A stretch of 29,651 nt of DNA from Prevotella sp. UBA2742 (GTDB lineage: Bacteria; Bacteroidota; Bacteroidia; Bacteroidales; Bacteroidaceae): positions 1-29,651 of the forward strand of contig DEJS01000009.1 in the NCBI GenBank assembly GCA_002353485.1. The letters are read 5' to 3'. The notes below the pieces were generated by a model. The model was not told where the DNA came from and ran no database searches. It saw only the letters and a program-made list of their open reading frames with translations. Below, piece after piece: positions 7,357-16,155 of this stretch (its first letter is position 1; each line of letters opens with the position of its first letter). A program made the position numbers and the translations under genes.

Positions 7357-8835
7357 ATGAAGAATAGGACACTCATTCTGGTAGGATGTATGCTGCTGCT
7401 GACGGCTTCAGTCATGGCTTTCAGCGCGTCTGCACGCCATGTAACGGATGCACAGAAGAAGAAATTCATCCTCGTCATCGACGCTGGCCATGGCGGCCAC
7501 GATGCTGGCGCCATAGGAAAACTGACACAGGAGAAGCGTATCAACCTGAACGTAGCGCTTTGCTTCGGCATGCTCGTAGAGCGCAACTGCCCCGATGTCA
7601 AGGTTATTTACACGCGCAAGAAGGACGTTTTCATCCCCCTTCATACCCGTGCCGACATTGCTAACCGAAACAAGGCTGACCTGTTCATCTCTATACATAC
7701 AAACTCGCTGCCAAAGGGACGCATCTCGCGAGGCATGGAGACCTACACCCTGGGAATGCACCGTGCTGCCGACAATCTCGACGTGGCCAAGCGCGAGAAC
7801 GAAGTAATACTCTACGAGTCTGACTATAAGCAACGCTACCAGGGCTTTGACCCACGGTCGTCAGAGAGCTACATTATGTTCGAGTTCATGCAGGACCACA
7901 ATATGGCGCAGAGCGTAGAGCTGGCAAAGTTCGTACAGCGACGTACCACCAGCATAGCAGCGCGTCAGAACAAGGGTGTAAAGCAGGCAGGGTTTCTGGT
8001 GCTCAGAGAAACTTCCATGCCCAGTTGTCTTATCGAGCTGGGATTCATTTCGACACCAGACGAAGAGCGTTTCCTACATTCCAGCGATGGCGTGTCTCTC
8101 ATGGCTGAAGGCATATACATGGCTTTTCTCGACTATAAGCGCAAGCATTATGGCACCAGCCCTGTGGTAGAAAAGGACGACAGCGCCGAGAAGACTGCCA
8201 AAGAGAAGAAGGCTCAGGAGAAGAAGGAAAAGCAAGAGCAGGAAAAGAAACAAAAGGAGGAAGAAGAGAAGAAACAGAAAGAAGAGCAGGAGAAGAAATA
8301 CAAGCGAAAGAGCAAGATGGCTCAGGCCTTGGCCGACGCTCGCGAGGGTAGGGGAGACGAGGATAAAACTTCTGCCGTATCCACACGTCAGCAACCCAGT
8401 GCCGACTCTATCGTGGCTGCTTCGCCCCAGGCACCTGCAGCAGCTGTGCCTCCTGACAAAGAGGCCCCTGCCAAGCAGGAACAGCCCACTAAGACCGAGG
8501 ATAAATCTGCTAAAGGCGAGGATAACCCTGCAAGGGACAAGAAACCTGCACAGCAGGAGTCGGCAGCTCCGGTCTTCAAGGTACAGATTCTGGCCAGCGG
8601 CTATAAGTTGCGTACCAACGATCCACAGCTGAAGGGCCAGAATACGGCTGAATACTACCAGGAAGGTGGACTCTATAAATATACAGTAGGCTCCTCCACC
8701 GATTACAGAGAGATAAGCCAGTTGCGCCGAACGCTGCTCAAAAGTTTCCCACAGGCTTTCATTATAGCCTTTAAAGAAGGTAAGAAGATGAATGTTCAGG
8801 AAGCCATACAGGAGTGGAACAAGGCGAGGAAGTAA
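7357..8835 (+). CDS. N-acetylmuramoyl-L-alanine amidase (AmiC/Amidase_3) with SPOR-like C-terminus
   Basis: A 492-residue exported amidase that cleaves the peptide stem from peptidoglycan. Residues 1-27 are a signal peptide. The Amidase_3 domain spans about residues 35-265, with zinc and catalytic motifs in order: IDAGHGGHDAGA, the Glu of QEKRINLNVAL, FISIHTNS and CLIELGFIS. Residues ~275-315 are a Lys/Glu-rich, probably helical, segment, followed by a Pro/Ala/Ser/Lys linker to about residue 405. The C-terminus (FKVQILASG, then KYTVGSSTDYREISQLRRTL) looks like a SPOR domain, which binds denuded glycan at septa. It is followed after 50 nt by an MCE protein, an envelope gene pair common in Bacteroidetes. 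Confidence 0.92.
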   Translation: MKNRTLILVGCMLLLTASVMAFSASARHVTDAQKKKFILVIDAGHGGHDAGAIGKLTQEKRINLNVALCFGMLVERNCPDVKVIYTRKKDVFIPLHTRADIANRNKADLFISIHTNSLPKGRISRGMETYTLGMHRAADNLDVAKRENEVILYESDYKQRYQGFDPRSSESYIMFEFMQDHNMAQSVELAKFVQRRTTSIAARQNKGVKQAGFLVLRETSMPSCLIELGFISTPDEERFLHSSDGVSLMAEGIYMAFLDYKRKHYGTSPVVEKDDSAEKTAKEKKAQEKKEKQEQEKKQKEEEEKKQKEEQEKKYKRKSKMAQALADAREGRGDEDKTSAVSTRQQPSADSIVAASPQAPAAAVPPDKEAPAKQEQPTKTEDKSAKGEDNPARDKKPAQQESAAPVFKVQILASGYKLRTNDPQLKGQNTAEYYQEGGLYKYTVGSSTDYREISQLRRTLLKSFPQAFIIAFKEGKKMNVQEAIQEWNKARK

Positions 8836-8885
8836 ACAACCGACTATAGATTAAGATAAGTAACAAAGAAAAAGATATAAGCCGT

Positions 8886-9788
8886 ATGAAGTTCTTTACG
8901 AAAGAGGTTAAGATAGCATTGGTGGCCATTTTTGCCATTGTGGTGCTGTTCTATGGACTGCAGTTCCTCAAAGGACTCAGCATCTTTGCTGATGACGACA
9001 ATTACTATGTCAAATTTGACGATGTAAGCGGTGTGGCAGCATCGACCCCTGTCTATGCCAACGGCTACAAGGTAGGTGTGGTAGAGGACGTTATCTTCGA
9101 CTATTCCACCAGTGGCAACATCGTGGCAGTGATGGGTCTTGACAAGAAGATGCGGCTCCCCCGTGGTTCGCGGGCCGAGATATCGAGCGACCTGTTGGGT
9201 AATATCAAGATTAACCTACTGTTGGGCAACGACCCTCTCAACAGTATTGCCAAGGGTGACACCATTGTGGGTAGCACCGAGGGTGGCATGATGAGTAAGC
9301 TGGGCGAGATGATGCCCACCATTGAACGTATGATGCCTAAGCTCGACTCCATCCTGAGCAGTCTGAATACCTTGCTTGCTGACCCGGCGCTGGCACAGAC
9401 ATTGCACAACGTAGAGGGCATTACACGCAATCTCGATGCTACCAGTGTCCAATTGCGCACCTTGTCGGCAACGTTGAACCACGAACTGCCTGGCGTCATG
9501 CAGAAAACCAACGGCGTTCTGACAAACACCCAGGAACTGACAGGCAAACTGGCGGCCATTGACGTGAATGCCATGATGGCTAGTGTGAACCAGACACTGG
9601 CCAACGTCAGCCAGATGACCCAGAAGCTGAACAGCAATGAGGGCACCTTGGGTTTGCTTATGCGTGACGCTACACTCTATAACAACTTGAATGCCACAAT
9701 GGTATCTGCCGACTCATTGCTCATCGACCTTAGGGCTCACCCCAAACGTTATGTCCATTTCTCAATATTTGGCAAAAAGGACAAATAA
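8886..9788 (+). CDS. MlaD/MCE family lipid-transport protein
   Basis: A 300-residue membrane-anchored MCE protein. One N-terminal transmembrane helix (residues ~8-28, ALVAIFAIVVLFYGLQFLKG) is followed by the MCE domain: YYVKFDDVSGVAASTPVYAN and GYKVGVVEDV, then RLPRGSRAEISSDLLGNIKI. The C-terminal half (residues ~140-280) is a long helical region rich in Asn, Leu, Thr and Met, as in MlaD/PqiB-like proteins that line a tunnel for phospholipids between the membranes. The ABC ATPase and permease partners (MlaE/MlaF types) are not in this window. It probably shares the transcript of the amidase gene upstream. Confidence 0.92.
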   Translation: MKFFTKEVKIALVAIFAIVVLFYGLQFLKGLSIFADDDNYYVKFDDVSGVAASTPVYANGYKVGVVEDVIFDYSTSGNIVAVMGLDKKMRLPRGSRAEISSDLLGNIKINLLLGNDPLNSIAKGDTIVGSTEGGMMSKLGEMMPTIERMMPKLDSILSSLNTLLADPALAQTLHNVEGITRNLDATSVQLRTLSATLNHELPGVMQKTNGVLTNTQELTGKLAAIDVNAMMASVNQTLANVSQMTQKLNSNEGTLGLLMRDATLYNNLNATMVSADSLLIDLRAHPKRYVHFSIFGKKDK

Positions 9789-10165
9789 AGAGATGCGTAA
9801 TTTTTATTTTGTCTAAATTACGAGAGGGCGGCAATGTTTTTCGACACAGCGTATGCAACTGCCTGATATAAGCTACTTTTTGAATGATATAAAAATTAAT
9901 AATGCACAAGAATTGTGTCCTGTGCGGTAATAGCGCAATATATTGAAACACAAGGGCTTACAGAAGTGCAAATGTCTTGTTTGTTAAGAAAACTTACGTA
10001 GGAGCGTAAAATCCGCAAAACGAGAGAGTTACGTGTTTATGCATAGTTCTTGTTTAAAAATACGGATTTGTTTATTTCAAAAAAAAATGCGAACTTTGCA
10101 CTCGGAAACAATTTAACCAGACTGTCTATCAATAACAGTATTATTAACAAAATAACGACCGCCGC
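9789..10165 (+). other. 377-bp AT-rich region upstream of dnaA
   Basis: No gene is seen. It holds an inverted repeat CGTAATTT (9796-9803)/AAATTACG (9815-9822) just after the MCE stop, without a following T-run; an IR CACAA (9905-9909)/TTGTG (9913-9917); and a small IR TTACG (9994-9998)/CGTAA (10005-10009). TTACG occurs again at 10029-10033. The dnaA promoter lies at 10067-10098. I find no perfect TTATCCACA DnaA box; the nearest is TTATGCATA at 10037-10045 with one mismatch to TTATNCACA, so I do not call an origin here. Confidence 0.5.
10067..10098 (+). promoter_or_regulatory. Promoter of dnaA
   Basis: TTTG (10067-10070) lies exactly 20 bp upstream of GAACTTTG (10091-10098), which differs from TAnnTTTG only in its first base. 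The leader to the dnaA ATG is about 60 nt. Confidence 0.65.
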
Positions 10166-11575
10166 ATGGAACAAAATCCAAAGGCGCTTTGGGACAACTG
10201 CCTGCAACTGATAAGGGAGAACGTCACGGAGCCGCAATACAGAACATGGTTCGCACCCATCGTCTTCGAGAAATACGATGAGACAAGCCAGACGCTGCTT
10301 GTACAGGTACCCAGTATGTACGTGTATGAGTATTTGGAGCAGCACTATGTGGCACTGTTAAGTAAGGTGCTTAGTCGTTGTTTTGGTTCCAGCATCCAGC
10401 TGAACTATCGTATCGTGGCCGACCAGAAGCACCACGTTACGGTAGACGTCGAGGGCAGTGAGCCTATCAACATAGAGCCTCGCCAGTCCCAACGCATGGG
10501 CAACAAGGCACCGTCAGTGCTTGATTCGGCTACGCCACAGGACATTGACCCCCAGCTGGACCTACACAAAACGTTCCAGAGTTTCATTGAGGGAGACTCC
10601 AACAAGCTGCCGCGCACCGTTGGACTTACTATTGCCGAGCATCCAGGCAAGTCAACTTTCAATCCTTTCTTCGTCTACGGTCCTTCGGGTTGTGGCAAGA
10701 CTCACCTCATCAATGCTATTGGTGTGCGTTGCAAGGAGACGTACCCTGGCAGACGTGTACTCTACGTCTCAGCACGCCTATTTCAGGTGCAGTTTACTGA
10801 TGCTACACGTCAGAATACAGTCAACGACTTCATTCGTTTCTACCAAAGCATCGATGTGCTTATCGTCGATGATGTACAAGAATGGGCCACGGCCACCAAG
10901 ACGCTCGACACCTTCTTCCACATCTTCGACCATTTGTTCCGTTTGGGCAAACAGATTATCTTGGCCTCCGATCGTCCACCAGTAGATCTTTTAGGCGTGA
11001 AGGATCGTCTGCTGACGCGCTTCGCCTGCGGACTCATAGCCGAACTCGAAAAGCCCAATGAACAGTTGTGCGTAGATATTCTTAATTCAAAATGCCGTCG
11101 TGACGGACTTAAGATACCCGATGACGTCATACGGTTCATAGCCCAGACCGCTAATGGTTCTGTGCGCGACCTGGAGGGTGTTATCAACTCACTGCTGGCC
11201 TATTCTGTGGTCTACAACAGCAACATAGACATGCGCTTGGCTGAGCGCATTATCAAGCGTGCCGTTAAGGTCGATAATCACCCGCTGACTATTGACGACA
11301 TCGTAGAGAAGGTATGTCACCATTATGGTGTAAGTCAGCAGCAAGTGATGAGTCGTTCACGCAAGCGAGACTATGTTCTGGTGCGTCAGGTGTCTATGTA
11401 TCTGGCTCAGAAATACACCCGTATGCCTGCTTCGCGCATCGGCCAACTCATTGGTGGTCGCGACCACTCCACCGTCATACATAGCTGTACCACCGTCGAG
11501 CAGCGCCTGAAGGTAGACAAAGCCTTCGTCACCGAGCTTAGCAGCATTGAGAACTCTTTCAAGCTGAAGAAATAA
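10166..11575 (+). CDS. dnaA: Chromosomal replication initiator DnaA
   Basis: A 469-residue DnaA, the AAA+ ATPase that opens the replication origin. Domain I is at the N-terminus (ALWDNCLQLIRENVTEPQYR, with the conserved Trp and TW pair). A variable linker runs over residues ~90-135. The AAA+ core has Walker A GPSGCGKTH (about residues 172-180), Walker B VLIVDDVQEW, and sensor/arginine motifs in RLLTRFACGL. Domain IV ends with the DNA-binding signature PASRIGQLIGGRDHSTVIHS. The Walker A differs from the commoner GxxGLGKTH. It has its own promoter and a strong terminator right at the stop codon. Its neighbours give no further origin-associated genes such as dnaN. Confidence 0.96.
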   Translation: MEQNPKALWDNCLQLIRENVTEPQYRTWFAPIVFEKYDETSQTLLVQVPSMYVYEYLEQHYVALLSKVLSRCFGSSIQLNYRIVADQKHHVTVDVEGSEPINIEPRQSQRMGNKAPSVLDSATPQDIDPQLDLHKTFQSFIEGDSNKLPRTVGLTIAEHPGKSTFNPFFVYGPSGCGKTHLINAIGVRCKETYPGRRVLYVSARLFQVQFTDATRQNTVNDFIRFYQSIDVLIVDDVQEWATATKTLDTFFHIFDHLFRLGKQIILASDRPPVDLLGVKDRLLTRFACGLIAELEKPNEQLCVDILNSKCRRDGLKIPDDVIRFIAQTANGSVRDLEGVINSLLAYSVVYNSNIDMRLAERIIKRAVKVDNHPLTIDDIVEKVCHHYGVSQQQVMSRSRKRDYVLVRQVSMYLAQKYTRMPASRIGQLIGGRDHSTVIHSCTTVEQRLKVDKAFVTELSSIENSFKLKK

Positions 11576-11601
11576 AAAGACAACGTAACCGTTGCCTTTT
11601 T
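11574..11601. terminator. Bidirectional intrinsic terminator between dnaA and the LytTR gene
   Basis: A 12-bp stem with one mismatch and loop TAAC: AAAAAGACAACG pairs with CGTTGCCTTTTT. The A-tract and T-tract flank a GC core, so it can end transcription from both sides. It begins within the dnaA stop codon and lies 20 nt before the stop of the convergent response regulator. Confidence 0.85.
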
Positions 11602-11621
11602 CATTTTAAGGATCTCTGAAC

Positions 11622-12389
11622 CTATTTCCCTAAGAATTTGGTATCAAGGTAGGTTTGGAAAACCTCACGATACATGTCGCCTATGGGCAGATATGTGTCG
11701 CTATCCATGATGACGCGGTTCTTATTCACCTCCTGTATCTTTGTCAGGTTAATGATGTACGAACGGTGAATACGCATGAAGTAGTCGGGCAGTCGTTCCT
11801 CCATTTTCTTCATTGACAGCAGCGTGATGATGGGCTTGTCCTCGCTCTCCAGGTGTACCTTCAGGTATTCACTCATGGCTTCTACATAGCGGATGTCAGA
11901 GATGCTGACTTTGACAATGCGGTACTCGGTCTTTAGGAAGAGGGTATCGTCATTTTGAAGCGTAGGTGAGGTCGGGATGGTGTGTGGAATGGGTGACGTG
12001 GGGGTAGTAGGTGAGACAGGTGTTGCTGCCGATGCCTCTAGACGGTCTTTCAGTCGGAGTGCAGCACGCTGGAAATCCTGCATACCGAAGGGCTTCAGGA
12101 GGTAGTCGACAGCGTTCACTCTGAAGCCCTCAACGGCATATTCAGCGTATGCCGTGGTGAAGACGATGAGTGGTGGCACAGTGAGGGATTTTACGAAGTC
12201 CATGCCGTTAAGGTCGGGCATGTTAATGTCACAGAAGATGGCGTCAACGGTGTCCTGTTCCAGAAACTTCCGCGCCTCGAGTGCACTTTGGCATTGGGCA
12301 GCCAGTTCGAGGAAAGGTACCTTGCCGATATAGGCTGCTAACTGTTGCAGCGCCAGGGGCTCGTCGTCAATGGCTATACAGCGTATCAT
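11622..12389 (-). CDS. LytTR-family response regulator
   Basis: A 255-residue two-component regulator. The receiver domain (residues 1-~115) has the acidic pair IDDE at 8-10, the phospho-accepting Asp 54 in FCDINMPD, the Thr/Ser of VFTTAYAEYAV and the Lys of LLKPFG. A Pro/Thr/Ser-rich linker follows (about residues 127-147). The LytTR DNA-binding domain occupies the C-terminus (RIVKVSISDIRYVEAMSEYL to FMRIHRSYIINL and YLPIGDMYREVF). LytTR proteins bind pairs of 9-bp direct repeats 12-13 bp apart. It overlaps the sensor kinase gene by 4 bp (ATGA), so the two are translationally coupled. Candidate target sites lie at 17675-17704 and 22251-22280. Confidence 0.94.
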   Translation of the reverse strand: MIRCIAIDDEPLALQQLAAYIGKVPFLELAAQCQSALEARKFLEQDTVDAIFCDINMPDLNGMDFVKSLTVPPLIVFTTAYAEYAVEGFRVNAVDYLLKPFGMQDFQRAALRLKDRLEASAATPVSPTTPTSPIPHTIPTSPTLQNDDTLFLKTEYRIVKVSISDIRYVEAMSEYLKVHLESEDKPIITLLSMKKMEERLPDYFMRIHRSYIINLTKIQEVNKNRVIMDSDTYLPIGDMYREVFQTYLDTKFLGK

Positions 12390-13618
12390 GTGAGTGGAAT
12401 GATAAGTTCAACAATATATGTGTCAGGGTTGTCCTGTATGTTTAGCGTAAAGTTGTTATCATATAGTAAGTGTAATCGTTGTTTGACATTTTGTAGTCCT
12501 ACGCCTCCTTTCTCCTGATTGGGCTTGTCAGCCTTTGAATTGCTACATTCGAACCGCAGTCGCGTGCCTTCTATTCCCACCTTGACGTCGATGAATGAGG
12601 CATGTTGATAGCTGATACCGTGCTTGAAGGCATTCTCAATGAAGGTGATGAGCATCAGTGGGGGCAGCAGCCTGTCGGGTGGCTCTAAGGGCAGGTCGAG
12701 GCTGATGGTGACCTTGTCTGTGTAGCGCAGTTTCATCAGAGTGACGTAATGGCGTATGAATTCGAACTCGCGTCTGAGCGGCACGCCGTTCTTGTCACCT
12801 TCGTAGAGCACGAAGCGCATCATTTTCGACAACTCCAGAATGGTGTCCTTGGCCTTCTCGGGGTCTATGTCTACCAGGGCATGGATGTTGTTCAGCGTGT
12901 TCATAAAGAAGTGGGGGTTTATCTGGTATTTCAGATATTCCAGTTGCTGCTCCAGGTTTTCCTTCTCCAGTGCGACGAGTCTTTTCTGGTCTCTGCGTGA
13001 CTTAAAGTATCCTTTGATACCCAGGTTAGCACCAAACATCAATAGCAGTATGACGATTGCCACGATGTCATGTTCGCCGATAAAGGCAGGCGGACCGTCA
13101 TGTCCGTTCATACGTGGATTTCTGAACGGTTTTCTGTCGTGATTCTGCCCTTCGTTGAAGTCCGCTGGCTTTTCGGGGCCCATGTCTCCCATAGGGGGTG
13201 GTCCGGGGTGCTCGCCGTCAAACTCCATATCCGCTTTGCCTTCCATGTGAGGTATCTTCCCTCTCTCTTCCATCGGCAGTGGCTTTGGCCCCATGTTTTG
13301 GGGTCTGTTGCTGCATTGGTAGAAGATGAAAGCGGCCAAGAGACAGCCCGTCAGCACGAAGTAATGTACCCGCCTGTGTTGCCAGACGATCATGGGTGCC
13401 AGAATGAAATTGTGTATCAGGAAGAGGCCCAGGTAGACAGCAAGCAGTCTCCATACCATCAGTACCTCTTGCCATTCAAAGGTCAGGTTAGAATCGCTGG
13501 CAGTACGTATATAAAGGCTTAACACCGGTGCTGCGAAGAGTAGTCCCCATAGCACCGCGTAAGCCGCATTCTCGTACTTTGACTGTTGCTGCATCCAGTT
13601 ATAAAGTTTCTTCATCAT
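12386..13618 (-). CDS. LytS/YehU-type sensor histidine kinase
   Basis: A 410-residue membrane kinase, partner of the LytTR regulator. Four hydrophobic segments are visible at about residues 20-38, 55-78, 85-101 and 185-203. Between the third and fourth is a loop of about 80 residues (102-183), rich in Pro, Met, His, Gly and charged residues, e.g. HPGPPPMGDMGPEKP. The cytoplasmic part has a coiled segment (RLVALEKENLEQQLEYLK), the His_kinase motif QINPHFFMNTLNNIHAL with His 236, the N box FIENAFKHGISY and the G box GVGLQNVKQRLHLLY. The loop could be on the outer face and act as the sensor; the ligand is unknown. Upstream, 50 nt separate it from the Sel1 gene with no clear -7 box. Confidence 0.93.
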   Translation of the reverse strand: MMKKLYNWMQQQSKYENAAYAVLWGLLFAAPVLSLYIRTASDSNLTFEWQEVLMVWRLLAVYLGLFLIHNFILAPMIVWQHRRVHYFVLTGCLLAAFIFYQCSNRPQNMGPKPLPMEERGKIPHMEGKADMEFDGEHPGPPPMGDMGPEKPADFNEGQNHDRKPFRNPRMNGHDGPPAFIGEHDIVAIVILLLMFGANLGIKGYFKSRRDQKRLVALEKENLEQQLEYLKYQINPHFFMNTLNNIHALVDIDPEKAKDTILELSKMMRFVLYEGDKNGVPLRREFEFIRHYVTLMKLRYTDKVTISLDLPLEPPDRLLPPLMLITFIENAFKHGISYQHASFIDVKVGIEGTRLRFECSNSKADKPNQEKGGVGLQNVKQRLHLLYDNNFTLNIQDNPDTYIVELIIPLT

Positions 13619-13668
13619 TTATAACGCTGGGCTCGTTGTTAAAATTGTGTTGGCTCGCAATTTATTTG

Positions 13669-14241
13669 CTATTCTTGGATGAGACCTAACATTTTCTTGG
13701 CATCTTCATCGCCCTCTGCAGCTTCCTTGCGAATCTTCTCCATGATTTTTCTTCCGTCTTTCTCGTTCTTGACGGCACGCTTCAGCCACGTCTTGGCCAT
13801 TTTCTCGTCGGCTGTTACTCCTTTACCTTTCATGTATGCCTTGCCCAGCTGATACTGCGCATCACCATTACCCTGTTTGGCTGCTTTGGTGAAATAACTG
13901 ACAGCTTTGACGCGGTCTTTACCGATGCCCTCACCGTCCTTATAGGCTTTGCCTAACTGGTACTGGGCCTTGGCGTGTCCTTGGGCTGCTGATTTCTGAT
14001 ACCACTGTACGGCTTGTGCGTCATTTTCGGCGACACCGTATCCCTTGTCGTAGCAGCGCCCTAAACGGTATTGGGCCTTTTTGTGTCCTTTTTCAGCTGC
14101 GGCTTTCAGCTTTGGCACAGCTGCGGTATAATTCTTGGCATCGTACAGTTTCTTACCCACTTGATATAGCTTTTCTGCACTCTGGGCACTGACGGACACA
14201 CAGGCCGTCAGTGCAAATAGTATGACAAATAGATGTTTCAT
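13669..14241 (-). CDS. Secreted Sel1-repeat protein
   Basis: A 190-residue protein with a signal peptide (residues 1-19, cleavage after VSAQ or before it) and about four Sel1-type TPR repeats. Repeat units are visible as AAEKGHKKAQYRLGRCYDKG, SAAQGHAKAQYQLGKAYKDG, AAKQGNGDAQYQLGKAYMKG, and a last degenerate copy ending in EGDEDAKKMLGL. Sel1 repeats mediate protein-protein contacts. It starts 10 nt after the third Cthe_2159 protein and precedes the histidine kinase, so it may be a periplasmic adaptor in the same system; that is inference. Confidence 0.85.
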   Translation of the reverse strand: MKHLFVILFALTACVSVSAQSAEKLYQVGKKLYDAKNYTAAVPKLKAAAEKGHKKAQYRLGRCYDKGYGVAENDAQAVQWYQKSAAQGHAKAQYQLGKAYKDGEGIGKDRVKAVSYFTKAAKQGNGDAQYQLGKAYMKGKGVTADEKMAKTWLKRAVKNEKDGRKIMEKIRKEAAEGDEDAKKMLGLIQE

Positions 14242-14251
14242 AGTTGGTTCA

Positions 14252-15400
14252 TTAATACGTGATGATTACTGATTTCTTGGCGATTGATTTCGTGCTGGGT
14301 GTACCTTGTATGGTCAGGTGATCTTCTGGTGTGTCACTGTCCGTGCCGTTGTCACAGGCCCAGCTTTTGTTGACAGTAGCAGTGAAGGAACCTCCACTAA
14401 TGATGATACCGGTGTCTCCCTTGACTGCCTTGGGCTTGGCATCGTCGTTAGAACCTGTAGTAACGGCCTTCAGCGTACCGCCGCTGAACAGAACATTTGT
14501 GGCGCAGTTGATACCCTTTCCGCCGTCACCGCTGCTGGTCATGGTCAGAGTACCGCCCGACATGGAGAAGTCGTAGTCGCACTTGATACAGGCAGCACTG
14601 CTATAGTCTGTCTCGTCAGTATCATAGACGCAGTCGCCTGATGTTGTAATGGTGGTCGTTCCGCCAGTAATAACGACTATAGAGTCGCACTTGATACCAC
14701 GGGCCGCATCGGCAGTGACTTGAATGTCCAAAGTACCATCGTTAATCCACACCCCATCGTTCGCCTTGATGCCGTTGCCTGCCGATGAGTTGGCCTTGAG
14801 CGTGACATTTTCTTGAAAGACGATGAAATCGTCGCAGGCTATGGCATGCTTACAGTTGCCGGAGACGTTGAGAGTGCCGGTGCCCATGAAGTATATTTGT
14901 CCCTCGCTAAACAGCGCTCCTTTCTGTTGATATGTTTGTTCTGTATAGGCCGTGCCGTCACTCAATGTATTGGTTGTACCACTGGCTACCTCCATATAGA
15001 GTGATTTGCCGCACTGGTTGTTAATGGCTGGTCCGTCCTGATTAGTGATGCTGACTCCATTGAGCTTGATGCCGAACTTCTTCTCGCGGTAGATAAGCAG
15101 TGAGCCGTCTGTCGTGGAACCGCTCAGAATGAGCAGCAGTGAGTCGGTGTCTACGCCTGTATTCACTGTTACGTCAGCTCCGCTGGTGCTGACATATCCC
15201 TCGGTGTCACCCGTTACGGTGACGCTATTGCCGCTGTAGGCGATATAAATGGTCGATATGTTGCTGTCTTCAGAACCAGAGTCAGTGCTGGAACTGCTGC
15301 CATTCGTATATTTGCTGAAGTCTGTGTCGTCCTTTTCACAGGCAGTAAGTACACAGGCAGCCATGGCCAGTGTGGCCAAGTATTGGATTGTTCTCTTCAT
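14252..15400 (-). CDS. Cthe_2159/DUF4353 carbohydrate-binding-domain lipoprotein
   Basis: A 382-residue lipoprotein: residues 1-21 are a signal with a perfect lipobox LTAC (Cys 21), followed by an acidic, Ser-rich spacer. The rest is the Cthe_2159 (formerly DUF4353, PF14262) beta-helix family, with typical blocks LILSGSTTDGSLLI, LNGVSITNQDGPAIN, TLSDGTAYTEQTYQQKGALF, GTLNVSGNCKHAIACDD, SSAGNGIKANDGVWI and GGKGINC. The founding Clostridium protein binds acidic polysaccharide. This copy is shorter than the two other paralogues (597 and 646 residues) and lacks their Gly-rich C-terminus, ending in KSVIITY. It starts 5 nt after DUF2490, in the same transcript. Confidence 0.85.
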   Translation of the reverse strand: MKRTIQYLATLAMAACVLTACEKDDTDFSKYTNGSSSSTDSGSEDSNISTIYIAYSGNSVTVTGDTEGYVSTSGADVTVNTGVDTDSLLLILSGSTTDGSLLIYREKKFGIKLNGVSITNQDGPAINNQCGKSLYMEVASGTTNTLSDGTAYTEQTYQQKGALFSEGQIYFMGTGTLNVSGNCKHAIACDDFIVFQENVTLKANSSAGNGIKANDGVWINDGTLDIQVTADAARGIKCDSIVVITGGTTTITTSGDCVYDTDETDYSSAACIKCDYDFSMSGGTLTMTSSGDGGKGINCATNVLFSGGTLKAVTTGSNDDAKPKAVKGDTGIIISGGSFTATVNKSWACDNGTDSDTPEDHLTIQGTPSTKSIAKKSVIITY

Positions 15401-15405
15401 GATGT

Positions 15406-16155
15406 TTAAAATTTAAATTTATATCCTAAACCGATGTAATGCATATTGGGATCGTAGTCGTCAGCATCTACGTTTTTCATATCTTGGAAACGGTAGAAGA
15501 GCCCCACCGAGTGTTGCTTGCTGAGCCGGATGTCCGTACCCACCGTGTAGCGAATTTTCTCGATGCCCCATGAGTTGTAAAGCTCCATGCTGGCGTATGG
15601 AGTCAGCAGCCCCCGCTTTTTGTCATAGGATATCTCGAAGCGGGAACGCAACTGGTTTTTACCCTTGGCTGTGCGTACCTTGTCTTCCCATGCCTCGTCA
15701 TCAAAATCCCAACGGTCGACGGTCTTCTCTGGTCGATAGGTATATTGCCAGCGTTCGCGCAACGACAACTTGATGTTGTTGTTGAACTTGTAACTTCCTG
15801 TCAGTGATGCATACACCCGGTGCTTAATGCCCCAGTAAGAGGGACGCCAATGGTTGTAGGCTCCCGACGTCTTGAGGTCTATGTCCTCGCGGAAGTTCTG
15901 GTTCAGCAGGTTATATCCAGCATTGGCCTTCAACCAGGATGTGAGCTTGTATTCGGCACCGATTCCGAACTTCCAGCGGTCCATCGTCTTGAGGTTATTA
16001 CGGGTTCGCATCTCGGCCTCAATGCCGATACTCAGTTTCTTGTTCACCTTCTTCTCGGCCTCTGCACCTACTATGAGTCCGGCTTCGCTCTGGGCCGACA
16101 GCGGCAGGCACATGGCTGCCAGGAGTACTGTCGCAATGATTTTAGATGTTCGCAT
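15406..16155 (-). CDS. DUF2490 family outer-membrane beta-barrel protein
   Basis: A 249-residue exported protein. Residues 1-21 form a signal peptide ending in LSAQ. The remainder shows alternating beta strands with charged and aromatic residues (EMRTRNNLKTMDRWKFGIGA, then LTSWLKANAGYNLL, LSLRERWQYTYR, YTVGTDIRLSKQHSVGLFYR) and ends in the aromatic outer-membrane terminal GLGYKFKF. This matches the DUF2490 family, whose function is unknown. The start overlaps the upstream DUF4956 gene by 14 bp, indicating coupled translation. I infer an outer-membrane component, possibly a pore or anchor, for whatever the VTC/DUF4956 pair makes. Confidence 0.83.
   Translation of the reverse strand: MRTSKIIATVLLAAMCLPLSAQSEAGLIVGAEAEKKVNKKLSIGIEAEMRTRNNLKTMDRWKFGIGAEYKLTSWLKANAGYNLLNQNFREDIDLKTSGAYNHWRPSYWGIKHRVYASLTGSYKFNNNIKLSLRERWQYTYRPEKTVDRWDFDDEAWEDKVRTAKGKNQLRSRFEISYDKKRGLLTPYASMELYNSWGIEKIRYTVGTDIRLSKQHSVGLFYRFQDMKNVDADDYDPNMHYIGLGYKFKF

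Noticed and set aside
10037..10045. TTATGCATA as a DnaA box
   Set aside because: One mismatch to TTATNCACA and isolated; origins carry several boxes.
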